64,000 bases of DNA from Rubricoccus marinus (GCF_002257665.1 NZ_MQWB01000001.1:2277342-2341341), one strand, 5' to 3'. Shown: positions 1 to 10,757, counted from the first letter of the stretch. Notes: a model not told the origin generated them from the letters alone. Translations and numbers: made by a program.

Positions 1-63
1 CCAGAGGCCGTTCTCGCCGGTGAAGAACTCCTGCCGGGTTGCGACTGTGTCCTGGATCTGCAT
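1..63 (-). CDS. 5' fragment of a gene, possibly cytochrome c oxidase subunit II
   Basis: Only the first 21 codons lie in the window. They read MQIQDTVATRQEFFTGENGLW and run off the left edge. The ATG lies 23 bases after the stop of the SCO copper-chaperone gene, in the same direction, so it is probably the next gene of the respiratory operon. In Rhodothermus-type genomes the caa3 oxidase genes follow alternative complex III and SCO, which makes coxB the best guess. The visible residues alone do not identify the family. Confidence 0.4.
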   Translation of the reverse strand, partial: MQIQDTVATRQEFFTGENGLW

Positions 64-86
64 GGGTCGTGCGCGCGAGAGGCGCG

Positions 87-986
87 TTAGGCTGCTGGCG
101 TGGCACCAGCAGGAAAATCGGGGTCGGGTGCGTCAGCGTTCTGTCGCTGCACTTCGCGGCGCCAGAAGAACGCGAGCCCACCAATAAGGGCGAGCATGAG
201 GGCGCCGCCGCCCCACTTCATTACGCCGAGGATGGCGAGAGAGTAGGACCGAGCGTCGGGGTCGAACTGGTAGCACGTGAGCAGAATGCGGTCGACGGTA
301 GAACCGACGGTGCCTTGTCCGGCCTCCACGAGAGCCAGCTTGAAATCGCGCTGGGGAAACATCACGCCGTAGAGGTAGCGTGTCACGGTGCCGTCGGGGC
401 TCAGGAAAACAAGAACCGCGTTGTGCGCGAACTCTTGTGTCTTGGCATCCCACGCAAACTCGAATCCGGCTTCGGACGTGAACTGCTCGATCGCGTCCTC
501 CTCGCCCGTCCAGAAGTGGAAGCCGCTGGCGGCGCCGGGCTTGTCCACGAGGGGTACGTACTTCTCCTTGGCGCCAGAGGCCAGTGCGGGCGTATCGCGA
601 GAGTCGAACGAGAGCGCGAGAGCGGTGTAGTCTTCGCCGGGCTGCAAGTCGGACTCCGCCATCGCGTCCGCGAAGCCATCCAACACGAGGCTGCAGAGCA
701 TCGGGCAGTTGTAATACACGAACGACACCACGACCGGCTTGCCCTGGTTCAGCAGGTCGCCGATGCGGACGATCTCGCCGTCGCTGTCCACGAACTGCGT
801 TTCTGGGGAGACCTTGTCCCCGAGCCGTTCGATAACGCCCACGCCGCCTTGCAACCGGTTCGGGAGCGCGCCTTCAGGCTGCTGGCCCTCGATGGGAGCG
901 GGCTGCGTGCTCATGACCTGCGCCTCCGCTCCACCCGTGATGGCGACGGCCATCAACGTCAGGAATAGAATGCGGAGGCGGGTCAT
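87..986 (-). CDS. SCO1/SenC/PrrC copper chaperone for cytochrome oxidase
   Basis: This is a 299-residue thioredoxin-fold protein that delivers copper to the CuA centre of cytochrome c oxidase. A signal peptide covers about residues 1-22. The copper-binding CxxxC motif is Cys94-Pro-Met-Leu-Cys98, and the third ligand is the conserved histidine in FAHNAVLVFLSP (His188). Unlike most SCO proteins, which are anchored at the N-terminus, it carries a C-terminal membrane helix (about 258-275) followed by a basic tail. It starts 6 bases after the preceding gene and precedes a probable oxidase subunit, so it is likely co-transcribed with alternative complex III. The family is clear; the copper role is inferred from it. 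Confidence 0.9.
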   Translation of the reverse strand: MTRLRILFLTLMAVAITGGAEAQVMSTQPAPIEGQQPEGALPNRLQGGVGVIERLGDKVSPETQFVDSDGEIVRIGDLLNQGKPVVVSFVYYNCPMLCSLVLDGFADAMAESDLQPGEDYTALALSFDSRDTPALASGAKEKYVPLVDKPGAASGFHFWTGEEDAIEQFTSEAGFEFAWDAKTQEFAHNAVLVFLSPDGTVTRYLYGVMFPQRDFKLALVEAGQGTVGSTVDRILLTCYQFDPDARSYSLAILGVMKWGGGALMLALIGGLAFFWRREVQRQNADAPDPDFPAGATPAA

Positions 987-992
987 GGGTGT

Positions 993-1754
993 CTACTCGT
1001 CGGAGTCGGTTCTGGGAAGGGTCAACAAGGCATCTCCATCCACGCCGACTTCTTCGTCGGTCGTCGGCTGCGCGCTCACGCCGGAGGGCGCGTCGGTAGC
1101 CGTCTCAGGAACGGGAGCCGTCATCGCACCGCGCGAGGAGGCCGCGCGCACGGCGCGGCGGGGTGCGAGCTCGATGGGCGCAACGTTGAAGCCGGCGCGC
1201 GTGGCCGCCAGAGGCGTCGCGCCTGCAACGGCTTCACCGCTGAGCGCTGCCTCGGCCGTACCGCTGGCGTAGCTCCGAGCGACGTCCTCCATCGCGACCC
1301 CGATGGGGAGTGTGTAGGTCGAATCAGCCTTCATGCCGTAGTCGCCGAGCTGCGCTTGCGCCTGCGCGTTCAGAAGTTGCCCCTCTGGCGCGAGTTCGAC
1401 CTGCCCTTCTGCGGTGTCCTCTGTCGCGTCGAGCTTCGGCGCGTAGAAGAACCAGAAAACGCTGCCCGCCAGGAGCGCAACGGTCACGAGGATCGCGAGC
1501 GTGATGCCCATGATCTGACCGCTTTCGATCCCCTCCTCCTCCACGCCAGCGGCGTCGAGCTGCTCCTCGGCCTCTGGCGAATCGGTGACTTCCTCCGCGA
1601 CCTCGGCAGAGGCCGTAGAGAGTAAGCCGGGAAGCGGGCCTCCGGGCTCGTCCTGCTCGGGGCGGACGCCAGAGGCTACAGCTTCGGGGCGCATCCCTTC
1701 CTGGGACTCCGGGAGGGGCTCGTCGCGGTGTGGATCGGGGGTCGTGTCGGCCAT
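993..1754 (-). CDS. Single-pass membrane protein of unknown function in the respiratory operon
   Basis: I do not recognise the family. From the ATG at 1754 it is 253 residues; an in-frame ATG at 1778 would add eight. The first 80 residues are very acidic and rich in Pro and Glu, probably disordered and cytoplasmic. One hydrophobic helix follows (about 81-103, ending in VFWFFYAP), then a mostly uncharged periplasmic region and an acidic tail. It sits between actF and SCO with a 6-base gap to SCO, which suggests a role in assembly or stability of complex III or the oxidase. That role is inferred from position only. The disordered parts contain several copies of the genome motif (ASG and PEA tripeptides). 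Confidence 0.6.
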   Translation of the reverse strand: MADTTPDPHRDEPLPESQEGMRPEAVASGVRPEQDEPGGPLPGLLSTASAEVAEEVTDSPEAEEQLDAAGVEEEGIESGQIMGITLAILVTVALLAGSVFWFFYAPKLDATEDTAEGQVELAPEGQLLNAQAQAQLGDYGMKADSTYTLPIGVAMEDVARSYASGTAEAALSGEAVAGATPLAATRAGFNVAPIELAPRRAVRAASSRGAMTAPVPETATDAPSGVSAQPTTDEEVGVDGDALLTLPRTDSDE

Positions 1755-1858
1755 CGGGTGTGGGGTCAGGCTCTCCAACGGGAGTACCTGCGGCTTGTTT
1801 TCACTCCAGAGTGAAAGTTAGGACGAGACGACCGGGTTCCAACCGGTCGCGCCTGACT

Positions 1859-3295
1859 TTACACGTTCTCGAACCGGAGCGAGTCGTTGAAGTACGGGTC
1901 GTTGTACGGCGTCATCGCGTGGCGAGTCGACCGCAGGATCGTTGCCCCCACGAGGACGAGGGCGAAGCCCAGGCCACACAGCACGTCCACCATGTGGAAC
2001 GCAGCGGGGACGAGGTGCTCACGCAACGTCGCGTCCAGCACGTCGGGGTCCAGAGCCGTCTGCCCTGCTTCGGCGAGGGCCTCTGGCGCCAGAGGCGCGG
2101 TCTGGAGGCTCGCAAGAGCGGTCTGCACGCCCTCGACGGCAGGCGCAAGCGTGGAGTACGCCTCGGCACCGTGCTCTGCAGGGATGATGGATGGCATCGC
2201 GATCCACCACAGATCGATCCAGTGCATGACGAGGAGCCATACGGCCATCGTCGCCAACAGGGGGAACAGCCGCTTGCTGAAGCGGGGCAGCAGAATGAGG
2301 AACGGCAGGACGAAGTTGACCCATACGAGGGCCTTACCGACGGTCCCGTAGCCCTCGAAGGCGCGCTTGTGGAACCACAGCGTCTCCTCCGGGAGGTTGC
2401 CATACCAGTACAGCATGTACTGGCTAAACGCGATGTACGTCCAGAAGACGACGAAGGCGAACATGAACTTGCCCATGTCCTGGATGTGCTCCTTCGTCAC
2501 CTCGTGCTGGAGCATTCCGCTCTTCTTGTAGAGCAACGCCAGGAACGTGATGAGGCAGAGGCTTCCGAGCCAACCGCCCGCGAAGTAGTACACGCCCCAC
2601 ATTGTCGAGAACCAGTGCGGCTCCAGGCTCATCAGCATGTCGTACGCGAAGAACGACACGAGAACGGCGACGATCGGAATGCCGAAGGCGCTCCACCAGC
2701 GCAGCTTGATCGTGTTCTCCGCGCTCGGCTCGGTGTCGTTACGGACGGAGTAGCCGTAAAGCTTGGACGCAACCAGGGAAGTGAGCGCAAAGAAGATGAC
2801 GTAGCGCGCGATCCAGAAGAAGGGCAGACCGCCCGCTTCGAACGGGAAGAAGAAGTAGCCCGCCTTGCCTGCGAGGATCGAGTCGTACGTCGCCGTGCCC
2901 GCCTCGTACAGGTCGTGGTGTGACCAGTGGTAGAGGTCGTGGTAGCCGATCAGGACCGGGATACCCAACAGCGCCAGAAGCGGGAAGTTGGCTGCCAGCA
3001 TCTCCGGGATGCGGCGCAGGGTCACGCTCCAGCGCGCCTTGGTGATGTGCTGGATCATCACGAAGAACAGCGCCCCGATGGAGATCGAGACCGCGAACGT
3101 CCAGCCCACGAGGTAGGCGTAGAAGAAGCGCTGCATGTCGCCCAGGCCGAACACGAGGGCGAGGACGAGCGCCACGGCGCCAGCGGCCAGCGGGACGAGC
3201 CACAGCAGGCGGTCCCCTACGAACTGGTACCGCCGAGCCGCGCGGTCGCGGTCAGAGTCGACGGGGTCGAAGAAAAGGCGGGTGAGGGCGCTCAT
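1859..3295 (-). CDS. actF: Alternative complex III subunit ActF, membrane quinol-oxidase subunit
   Basis: This 478-residue polytopic protein has about ten hydrophobic helices and resembles the NrfD/PsrC-like subunit ActF of alternative complex III (ACIII). ACIII oxidises menaquinol in the cytoplasmic membrane and reduces cytochrome c or the caa3 oxidase directly. ActF pairs with ActC as the second large integral subunit and is proposed to take part in proton handling. Characteristic features are the repeated long Trp/Tyr-rich helices and a loop with HITKARWSVTLRRIPE around residues 80-95. It lies 47 bases after actE. The product assignment rests on family appearance plus the exact ACIII gene order. 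Confidence 0.88.
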   Translation of the reverse strand: MSALTRLFFDPVDSDRDRAARRYQFVGDRLLWLVPLAAGAVALVLALVFGLGDMQRFFYAYLVGWTFAVSISIGALFFVMIQHITKARWSVTLRRIPEMLAANFPLLALLGIPVLIGYHDLYHWSHHDLYEAGTATYDSILAGKAGYFFFPFEAGGLPFFWIARYVIFFALTSLVASKLYGYSVRNDTEPSAENTIKLRWWSAFGIPIVAVLVSFFAYDMLMSLEPHWFSTMWGVYYFAGGWLGSLCLITFLALLYKKSGMLQHEVTKEHIQDMGKFMFAFVVFWTYIAFSQYMLYWYGNLPEETLWFHKRAFEGYGTVGKALVWVNFVLPFLILLPRFSKRLFPLLATMAVWLLVMHWIDLWWIAMPSIIPAEHGAEAYSTLAPAVEGVQTALASLQTAPLAPEALAEAGQTALDPDVLDATLREHLVPAAFHMVDVLCGLGFALVLVGATILRSTRHAMTPYNDPYFNDSLRFENV

Positions 3296-3342
3296 TCGGG
3301 TAGCGTGTAGCGTGTGGCCTCTGGCGAGGCGGACGCGGGAAA

Positions 3343-3990
3343 TCAGTTGGAGCCGACGTACTCCGAGGCGACGCGGTCGCGCTGCTCGGCGGGGATATCT
3401 GCGGCGTCGGCGTTCTGCGAGCGCTGGAGCGCGCGGATGTACGCGACGATCGCCCAGCGATCGGCCGGTGGCATCTCGTGGCCGTAGGACGGCATGCTGC
3501 GCACGCCGTTGGCGATCACGCCGTACAGGTAGCCGTCTTCGATGTCGCGGAGGTAGTCCGAGTGGTAGGTCGGCGCGGGCGTGTAGCCGTAGCCTTGCCC
3601 CGCGTTGCCCACCATGATGATGCCCTGACCATCGCCGGAGCCACCGTGGCAGACGGAGCAGAAGATGTCGTAGCGCTCCTGCCCGCGCTCCACGAGCGCC
3701 TCGGTGACCTGCAGCGGGATCTGCGGCACATACGCGCCAGAGGCGGTGCGGCCGTACTCGAACGGCGCGTTGTCCGTCGTGCGGAGCTGGCCTCTGGCGA
3801 CGGTCCCGGCAACGGGCTGGCGCATGGCGGCCTGATCCTCGAAGAAGGTGTTCTTCTCCTGTGCCTCGAACTTCTCTTGGAAGTCCATGTTGAGGTTCGG
3901 GTGGATCGGCGTCTCGTCGCTCTTCATGCCACGGCAGCCGCTGGCGGCGACGGCGACGAGGAGGAGCAGGGGGAGGAATCGGAGGGGCAT
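3343..3990 (-). CDS. actE: Alternative complex III subunit ActE, monoheme cytochrome c lipoprotein
   Basis: This 215-residue lipoprotein carries a single c-type heme. The signal peptide ends in the lipobox AASGC, making Cys19 the likely lipidated residue. The heme motif is Cys111-Ser-Val-Cys114-His115, and Met166 in RSMPSYG is the likely sixth ligand. In ACIII, ActE is the monoheme cytochrome facing the periplasm that passes electrons toward the terminal oxidase. It sits between actD and actF as in Rhodothermus marinus. Confidence 0.92.
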   Translation of the reverse strand: MPLRFLPLLLLVAVAASGCRGMKSDETPIHPNLNMDFQEKFEAQEKNTFFEDQAAMRQPVAGTVARGQLRTTDNAPFEYGRTASGAYVPQIPLQVTEALVERGQERYDIFCSVCHGGSGDGQGIIMVGNAGQGYGYTPAPTYHSDYLRDIEDGYLYGVIANGVRSMPSYGHEMPPADRWAIVAYIRALQRSQNADAADIPAEQRDRVASEYVGSN

Positions 3991-4049
3991 GTCGTGCGAT
4001 GTGATTCGTGATCCGAGAGCGCGTGCGCGCTGCGCATCACTCGTCCTGC

Positions 4050-4748
4050 TTAGATCTCGCCGGTGGTGTGAGACGGGGTGACGGGGTGCGCGCCAGAGGC
4101 GGTGGGCTCCAACAGGATGGGCTCACCGGAGGGCGCGCTTTCCACCGCCAGAGGCTGGCCGCTGGCGTCGAGCTCGGTCGCGCCGTCGTGCGTGATGTGC
4201 TCCACGGCGAGGGCGCCGGCCTCGAAGAGGGCTGCCGAGGTGCCGCTGGCGCTGAAGTTGGTGTCCGCCTCCGCGATGTGGAGGAAGAACGCGTCGTCCG
4301 TCACGCGGTTGAACCGCTCGGAGTGGAACAGCGGGTTGTACGGCTTGGGCAGGCCGTTGAGCGCCAGCATCCCCCCTACCGCGGTGAGCGCGGAGAAGAG
4401 GATCGTGAGCTCGAACATGATCGGGATCGAGGACTCCAGCGCGAAGAGAGGCTTGTTGGACACGTTGATCGCGTAGTCCAGGCCCATCCACCACTGCAGC
4501 AGCCATCCCAAGAAGGCGCCGATGGAGCCGCCGATGAACACGAGGAAGCCGAGCTTGGAGACGGGCAGGCCCATCGCGGCGTCCATCCCGTGAATCGGGA
4601 ACGGCGAAAACGTGTCGAGCCGGTTGTACCCCTGCTTGCGCAGCGACTTGACGGCGTCGTAAAGCGCGCCGGGATCAGAGAACTCGGCCAGGAGGCCGAC
4701 ATTCTTGTTCGCCCGGTCGTCGAGGATCTGTCGGATGCGGTCGAGCAT
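4050..4748 (-). CDS. actD: Alternative complex III subunit ActD (DUF3341)
   Basis: This 232-residue protein has a soluble N-terminal domain of about 60 residues, two transmembrane helices (about 66-88 and 107-130) and a C-terminal domain that becomes low-complexity after about residue 185. This layout matches ActD/DUF3341, the small accessory subunit that helps hold ActC and the soluble subunits together. Its ATG lies one base beyond the stop of actC, so translation is probably coupled. The last 45 residues carry several copies of the genome motif. Confidence 0.9.
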   Translation of the reverse strand: MLDRIRQILDDRANKNVGLLAEFSDPGALYDAVKSLRKQGYNRLDTFSPFPIHGMDAAMGLPVSKLGFLVFIGGSIGAFLGWLLQWWMGLDYAINVSNKPLFALESSIPIMFELTILFSALTAVGGMLALNGLPKPYNPLFHSERFNRVTDDAFFLHIAEADTNFSASGTSAALFEAGALAVEHITHDGATELDASGQPLAVESAPSGEPILLEPTASGAHPVTPSHTTGEI

Positions 4749-4749
4749 G

Positions 4750-6300
<1,551 letters not shown>

Positions 6301-6363
6301 GTGGGGGCGTGTGGGGGTGCCTCTGGCGCCAGAGGCCTCTGGCGTTAAAAGCGTCTGGCGGGG

Positions 6364-9300
6364 CTAAGCGTGGGTGCCGTCGGCGGCCTCTTCGTGCGCT
6401 TCGCCACCGTGGTGGCCCTCTTCGAGCGCGTCGAACGGCGTCGCGAGGCGCGGGTGCGGGTTGCGGAGGCGCGCGAGGTAGGTCAGGCGCGGCTTGACGG
6501 CGAGTTCGGCGAGCAGCGCGTAGTTGCGGCTGTTGCGCTTGGACTGGCTGACGGCGCTGTTCGGGTCCTTGAGGTCGCCGAAGACGATGGCGTCACTCGG
6601 GCAGGCCTGCTGGCACGCCGTGAGCACCTCGCCGTCCTCCAGCGGACGGTCCTCGATGTGCGCGTACTGCTGCACGCGGCGGACGCGGTGGATGCAGAAG
6701 GAGCACTTCTCCATCACGCCGCGGTAGCGGACGGTGACGTTGGGGTTCTGCTGCATCTGGACCTCCAGCGGGAGCGTCTTGGTCCAGTTGTAGAAGTTGT
6801 AGCGGCGGACCTTGTACGGGCAGTTGTTCGCGCAGTAGCGCGTGCCAATGCACCGGTTGTACACCATCGCGTTGGTGCCGTCCGGGGAGTGGACGGTCGC
6901 GGCAACGGGGCAGACCTGCTCGCACGGTGCGTTCTCACAGTGCTGGCACATCATGGGCATCATGACCATGCCGGGTGCCTTCTCGTCGCCCACGTAGTAG
7001 CGGTCGAGGCGCAACCAGTGCATCTCACGGCCGCGGCCCACTTGGTCCTTCCCGACGACGGGCACGTTGTTCTCACTCGTACACGCCACGACGCACGCGT
7101 TGCAGCCGGAGCACGAGTTGAGGTCGACCGTCATGCCCCACTGCTGCTCGGAGTACATGAGCTGCCCCTCCTCGCGCTCCATGATCTGGTTGGAGGCGCC
7201 GTTCTCGGTCCCCCACAGCGGCGGGAACTCCTCCCACGGCGTGTCCTCGATGAGGTGCTCGGCGTCGAACGGACGCGGCTGCTCCAGGTAGTCCTCGACC
7301 TCCTGCATCCGCACGATCGCGCGGCCCTCCATGGAGCCGTGGTCCTGCGTGGTGACGACCGGGAAGTCGCCGCCAGAGGCCTTCTCCACCGCCGCCTCTG
7401 GCGTGACGGCGAAGAACCCGGCGGACCGGAGGCCCTCGACGCGCTGGCCGATGCCGTTCGCCAGAGGCCCCGGCGTGTACACGTCGACGTCCTTGTCGAA
7501 GAGACGCGCGATGATGTTGCGGTCCTTGACGACGCGCTCGGTCGCGATCTCGCGTCCGTAGCCGAGGTAGGCCGTAATGCTGTTGTTCGGGTGGCCGGGC
7601 TGAATCCAGACCGGCAGCGTCACCTCGGCGCCGTTGGCGCGGATGGTGACCGTATCGGCATCGATGTCCGCCTTCTCGATAAACGCCTCCACCCCGAGTG
7701 CGGCGGCTGTCTCAGCGCTCATCACCGCGACGTTGTCCCAGACCACCTTGGTGACCGGGTCCGGCGTCTCCTGCATCCAGCCGTTGTTGGAGAACAGGCC
7801 GTCGTAGAGCGTCGGCGAGACGCGCGTGACGAGTTCGTAGCCGCCCTCTGGCGCGGCCCGAAGACCGGAGAGATCCATGGCACCAGCGCTGACGCCGGCG
7901 GTCGGGAACTGCGTATCGGGCAGGAAGCCGTCGTGGAGCAGCGTGCGCCAGTTGTTCTCGAACGCCTGCGTGCCCGCTCCCCCACCGACGCGGTCCGCGA
8001 AGGCCTCGCGGACGAGGTCGTAGCCGCTCACGTCGCGGCCGGTCAGCAGCGCGCCCAGCACCTCAAGGGTGGAGTGCGCGTCGGCGTAGAGCGGCGCGAT
8101 CAGCGGCTGCGTGATAGAGAACGTGCCGTCGTACGAGCGGCCGTCGCCCCAGGACTCCAGGTAGTGCGCGGCGGGCACGTGCCACGTGGCGCGCTGCCCG
8201 GTCTCGTCGCGGTGCTGCCCGACGTGGACCGAAAGCGGTACGCGAGCGAGCGCGGCTTCAAAGTTCAGCTCGGCCGGAAGCGTGTACACCGGGTTCGTGC
8301 CCAGCATGATCACCGCGCCGACGGCGCCAGAGGCCATGTCGGCCACGAGGCGCTGAAGCTGCGGTCCGACCGGAGCCTCTGGCGTGGCGCCGGTGTCGAG
8401 GTAGCTCACGCACTGCGCGCCAAAGCGCGCGTTGAGCGAGGCGCAAAGGGCGTGGACCTCGGCGGGCTGCGTGGCGCCGGCGACGAACGCGGCGCGGCCG
8501 CCAGAGGCGAGCACGTCCTCCGCGAGGGCTTCGGCGAAAGCCTTGGCCTCTTGCGAGACCGCGATCGTCGGGGCGCCGGTGGAGACACCGAGCGCGGTTG
8601 CGACAGCACCGGCGAACAGGCTGACGTCGCTGGCCTTGAAGGCGAGGCGGTGGTCCGCCATGCCGCCGGTCGTCGTGTACGCGCTCTCGGCGACGTACAT
8701 GCGGCTCATCGCGGGGCGGCCGGCGGCCTCTCGCGTTTCGACGCGGCGGCTGGCGGCGTACTCGCGCGAGTTGTAAACCGAGTTGGGGTCCTCCGCGCCG
8801 AGGAAGTCACCGTCGAACGAGACGATGACGTCGGCCTCCGAGAAGCGGTAGAGCGGCCGCAGCGGGCGCCCGAAGGCCTCTTGCGTGCCGAGGGCGCGGA
8901 CGTCGTCTCCCTGCGGGTGGAGCGTGATCCAGCGTGCCCCTGGGAACGTGGCCTCTACCTGCTGGCGCAGGCGGGCACCCGTCGGGGACGGATCGGGCTC
9001 GGCGAGGATCGCCAGAGGCGCAGCGGTGCCCTGAAGGCGGAACTGCGCCATCGCGGCGACAAACGCATCCCAGCCGTTCTCTTCCAGAATGGCGCCCTCG
9101 CGCCAGACGTGCTTGGAACGGTCCGGGTCGTACATGTTGAGCACGCTCGCATAGGCGAACGTGTCCGCGGCGCCCTGTGCGATGGGGTGCTCGGGGTTGC
9201 CTTCCACCTTGGTCGGGCGGCCTTCGTGGCTCTGCACGAGGAGCGCGTGGCTCACGCCACCAAGCGGCATCGACGTCGCGTAGTAGTTCGCGATGCCGGG

Positions 9301-9603
9301 AATGATGTTTTCGGGCTTCCGCGCGTAGGGAAGCACCTCCTCCACAGGCCGACGGCACCCCGTCAGGCCGGCGATCGCGACCGAGGCGCCCATCACCTTG
9401 AGGAAGGTGCGGCGGTCCGGGCCCGCGTCTCCGCCGGGGCTCTCCACCGCGCCGTCGAGGAACTCGCGCTGACGGAGAGCGGCGTAGCCGGGGGCGTTGT
9501 TCAGGTCGCCGGAGCTACGCCACTGGCGGGGCTGGCCGGTGGCGGCCTGCGCGTCGTCGTCGGCCGCGATCTCTGCGGCACCAAGAACGTCGAGTTCGAT
9601 CAT
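6364..9603 (-). CDS. actB: Alternative complex III subunit ActB, iron-sulfur protein with inactive molybdopterin-like domain
   Basis: This 1079-residue fusion has two parts. Residues about 85-780 resemble a molybdopterin oxidoreductase that in ACIII carries no molybdenum cofactor. Residues about 815-1010 form a ferredoxin-like domain with four cysteine clusters: CSGCNACVVAC (about 830), CQHCENAPCEQVC (about 890), CIGTRYCANNC (about 920) and CSFCIHR plus CQQAC (about 967-1000). In the family these hold three [4Fe-4S] and one [3Fe-4S] clusters. A twin-arginine signal (Arg64-Arg65, RRTFLKVMG) is followed by the lipobox-like LTGC (Cys83). The protein therefore appears to be exported folded and perhaps lipid-anchored. 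It lies between actA and actC. Confidence 0.95.
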   Translation of the reverse strand: MIELDVLGAAEIAADDDAQAATGQPRQWRSSGDLNNAPGYAALRQREFLDGAVESPGGDAGPDRRTFLKVMGASVAIAGLTGCRRPVEEVLPYARKPENIIPGIANYYATSMPLGGVSHALLVQSHEGRPTKVEGNPEHPIAQGAADTFAYASVLNMYDPDRSKHVWREGAILEENGWDAFVAAMAQFRLQGTAAPLAILAEPDPSPTGARLRQQVEATFPGARWITLHPQGDDVRALGTQEAFGRPLRPLYRFSEADVIVSFDGDFLGAEDPNSVYNSREYAASRRVETREAAGRPAMSRMYVAESAYTTTGGMADHRLAFKASDVSLFAGAVATALGVSTGAPTIAVSQEAKAFAEALAEDVLASGGRAAFVAGATQPAEVHALCASLNARFGAQCVSYLDTGATPEAPVGPQLQRLVADMASGAVGAVIMLGTNPVYTLPAELNFEAALARVPLSVHVGQHRDETGQRATWHVPAAHYLESWGDGRSYDGTFSITQPLIAPLYADAHSTLEVLGALLTGRDVSGYDLVREAFADRVGGGAGTQAFENNWRTLLHDGFLPDTQFPTAGVSAGAMDLSGLRAAPEGGYELVTRVSPTLYDGLFSNNGWMQETPDPVTKVVWDNVAVMSAETAAALGVEAFIEKADIDADTVTIRANGAEVTLPVWIQPGHPNNSITAYLGYGREIATERVVKDRNIIARLFDKDVDVYTPGPLANGIGQRVEGLRSAGFFAVTPEAAVEKASGGDFPVVTTQDHGSMEGRAIVRMQEVEDYLEQPRPFDAEHLIEDTPWEEFPPLWGTENGASNQIMEREEGQLMYSEQQWGMTVDLNSCSGCNACVVACTSENNVPVVGKDQVGRGREMHWLRLDRYYVGDEKAPGMVMMPMMCQHCENAPCEQVCPVAATVHSPDGTNAMVYNRCIGTRYCANNCPYKVRRYNFYNWTKTLPLEVQMQQNPNVTVRYRGVMEKCSFCIHRVRRVQQYAHIEDRPLEDGEVLTACQQACPSDAIVFGDLKDPNSAVSQSKRNSRNYALLAELAVKPRLTYLARLRNPHPRLATPFDALEEGHHGGEAHEEAADGTHA

Positions 9604-9704
9604 GCGAGGAGTCTCAAGAGTGCAAAGGTCGAAGGAGGCGCGAGCGGCGGGCGCGAGGCGAGGCCTCTGGCGCGGTACCGCGGGGTCGCCTCGCTCCTAA
9701 CCGA

Positions 9705-10373
9705 TCAATAGTGGCAAGCGGAGCAGTTTTCTGGCGGGGCGATCCCTTCGGCTTTGATCCGCTCCTTGTTGGAAGCGACGTACGCCTCCCACGCGTCGTC
9801 GTCTGCCTTGATCGTTTCCAGGTACGCGAGGTTGGTGACCTCTTCGGGCGGCACGAGGTACTCCTCAGGTGCGCGGTGGCACTCCAAGCACCAGCCCATG
9901 CTGAGCGGCTCCGCCTGGTAGACGACCTCCATCTGGTCGACGCGGCCGTGGCAGCTCGCGCATCCGACGCCGACGTTGACGTGCGCCGCGTGCGAGAAGT
10001 GCGCGTAGTCCGCGAGGTGGTGCACCTGCACCCACTCGATAGGCTCGCCGGTGGCCCAGCTTTCACGGACAGGCAAGAGCTTGATGCTCTGCGTCTGAAT
10101 CTGCGAGTGGCAGTTCATGCACGTCTGCGTGCTCGGGATGTTCGCGTGCGGGCTCTGCTCCACGTGGTTGTGGCAGTAGCGGCAGTCCATCCCGAGTTGG
10201 CCTGCGTGGAACGCGTGGCTGTACGGAACGGGTTGCTCGGGCTGGTAGCCGACTTCGTAGAACTCTGGGGAGAGGTAGTACGTCGCCAGCGCGACCAGCA
10301 CCAGGCCGCCTCCAAGGGCGCCCATAATGGAGAGCGCGGGGAGTGCGTTGGCTTTGCGGGGGAAAAGCTGCAT
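9705..10373 (-). CDS. actA: Alternative complex III subunit ActA, pentaheme cytochrome c
   Basis: Starting at the ATG at 10373 (MQLFPRK), this is a 222-residue cytochrome with one N-terminal membrane anchor (about 12-33) and five CxxCH heme motifs: CRYCH, CMNCH, CASCH, CLECH and CSACH, the last at the very C-terminus. Five hemes is the number known for Rhodothermus ActA. It gathers electrons from ActB and hands them to ActE or the oxidase. It is the first gene of the operon. An in-frame start 24 codons upstream is rejected because it adds a Pro-rich stretch before the anchor and begins downstream of neither promoter box with any clearance. Confidence 0.93.
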   Translation of the reverse strand: MQLFPRKANALPALSIMGALGGGLVLVALATYYLSPEFYEVGYQPEQPVPYSHAFHAGQLGMDCRYCHNHVEQSPHANIPSTQTCMNCHSQIQTQSIKLLPVRESWATGEPIEWVQVHHLADYAHFSHAAHVNVGVGCASCHGRVDQMEVVYQAEPLSMGWCLECHRAPEEYLVPPEEVTNLAYLETIKADDDAWEAYVASNKERIKAEGIAPPENCSACHY

Positions 10374-10416
10374 GCCTCGGTTAAGACCCGGGGAGTGAGG
10401 GGCAGGAGGGCCGGAC

Positions 10417-10424
10417 CGAAGGTA
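10417..10424 (-). promoter_or_regulatory. Candidate -7 box for the ACIII operon (proximal)
   Basis: TACCTTCG on the minus strand, 43 bases before the actA ATG. It resembles the Bacteroidota -7 element TAnnTTTG. No clear -33 TTG partner was found. Confidence 0.35.
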
Positions 10425-10447
10425 GATCGGGGCCCTCTGGGGCAAGG

Positions 10448-10455
10448 CGAAGATA
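10448..10455 (-). promoter_or_regulatory. Candidate -7 box for the ACIII operon (distal)
   Basis: TATCTTCG on the minus strand, 74 bases before the actA ATG. It is a second copy of the same box, so the operon may have two start sites. Confidence 0.35.
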
Positions 10456-10600
10456 GACCGAACTGACCAACACAGGCGAGGCGATGTGTGCGGTTTGGCC
10501 CCGCCTGGAAGGTTTCAATGTGAGTTGAAACTGGGGGAAACCTGGGTCTGACCGTGGTTTCCTCCTCCCAACCACGCGCCTGGGCCTCCCGTTCGGGGTT

Positions 10601-10618
10601 CGCCAGAGGCCTCTGGCG
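10601..10618. repeat. Palindromic pair of the genome motif (18 bp)
   Basis: CGCCAGAGGCCTCTGGCG is a perfect palindrome made of two head-to-head motif copies sharing two bases. It lies in the divergent gap, 140 bases upstream of the outer-membrane protein start. Confidence 0.9.
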
Positions 10619-10757
10619 GGCGTGCTGGCGAGCGGCGCGACGGGTCCTGCCGCACCGATTCCAGGGAACGCCCGTAGCTGGCAGCGACACGCCGGGAAGA
10701 ACCGGGACATGTGGTAACGTGTGTCACCCGCCGCTTTCGCTCCTCTACGCTACTGAT

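Larger units (their letters stand above)
10374..10757. other. Divergent intergenic region between actA and an outer-membrane protein gene
   Basis: This 384-base gap separates the minus-strand ACIII operon from a plus-strand gene. It holds two TAnnTTCG boxes on the minus strand (10417-10424 and 10448-10455) that could drive the operon. A perfect 18-bp palindromic pair of the genome motif lies at 10601-10618. No convincing ORF or RNA gene was seen. Confidence 0.5.

Noticed and set aside
6370..9711. 1113-codon open frame on the plus strand opposite actB
   Set aside because: It is an antisense shadow of a high-GC gene. The minus-strand frame encodes an unmistakable ActB with all cysteine clusters, and the plus frame has no recognisable domain.
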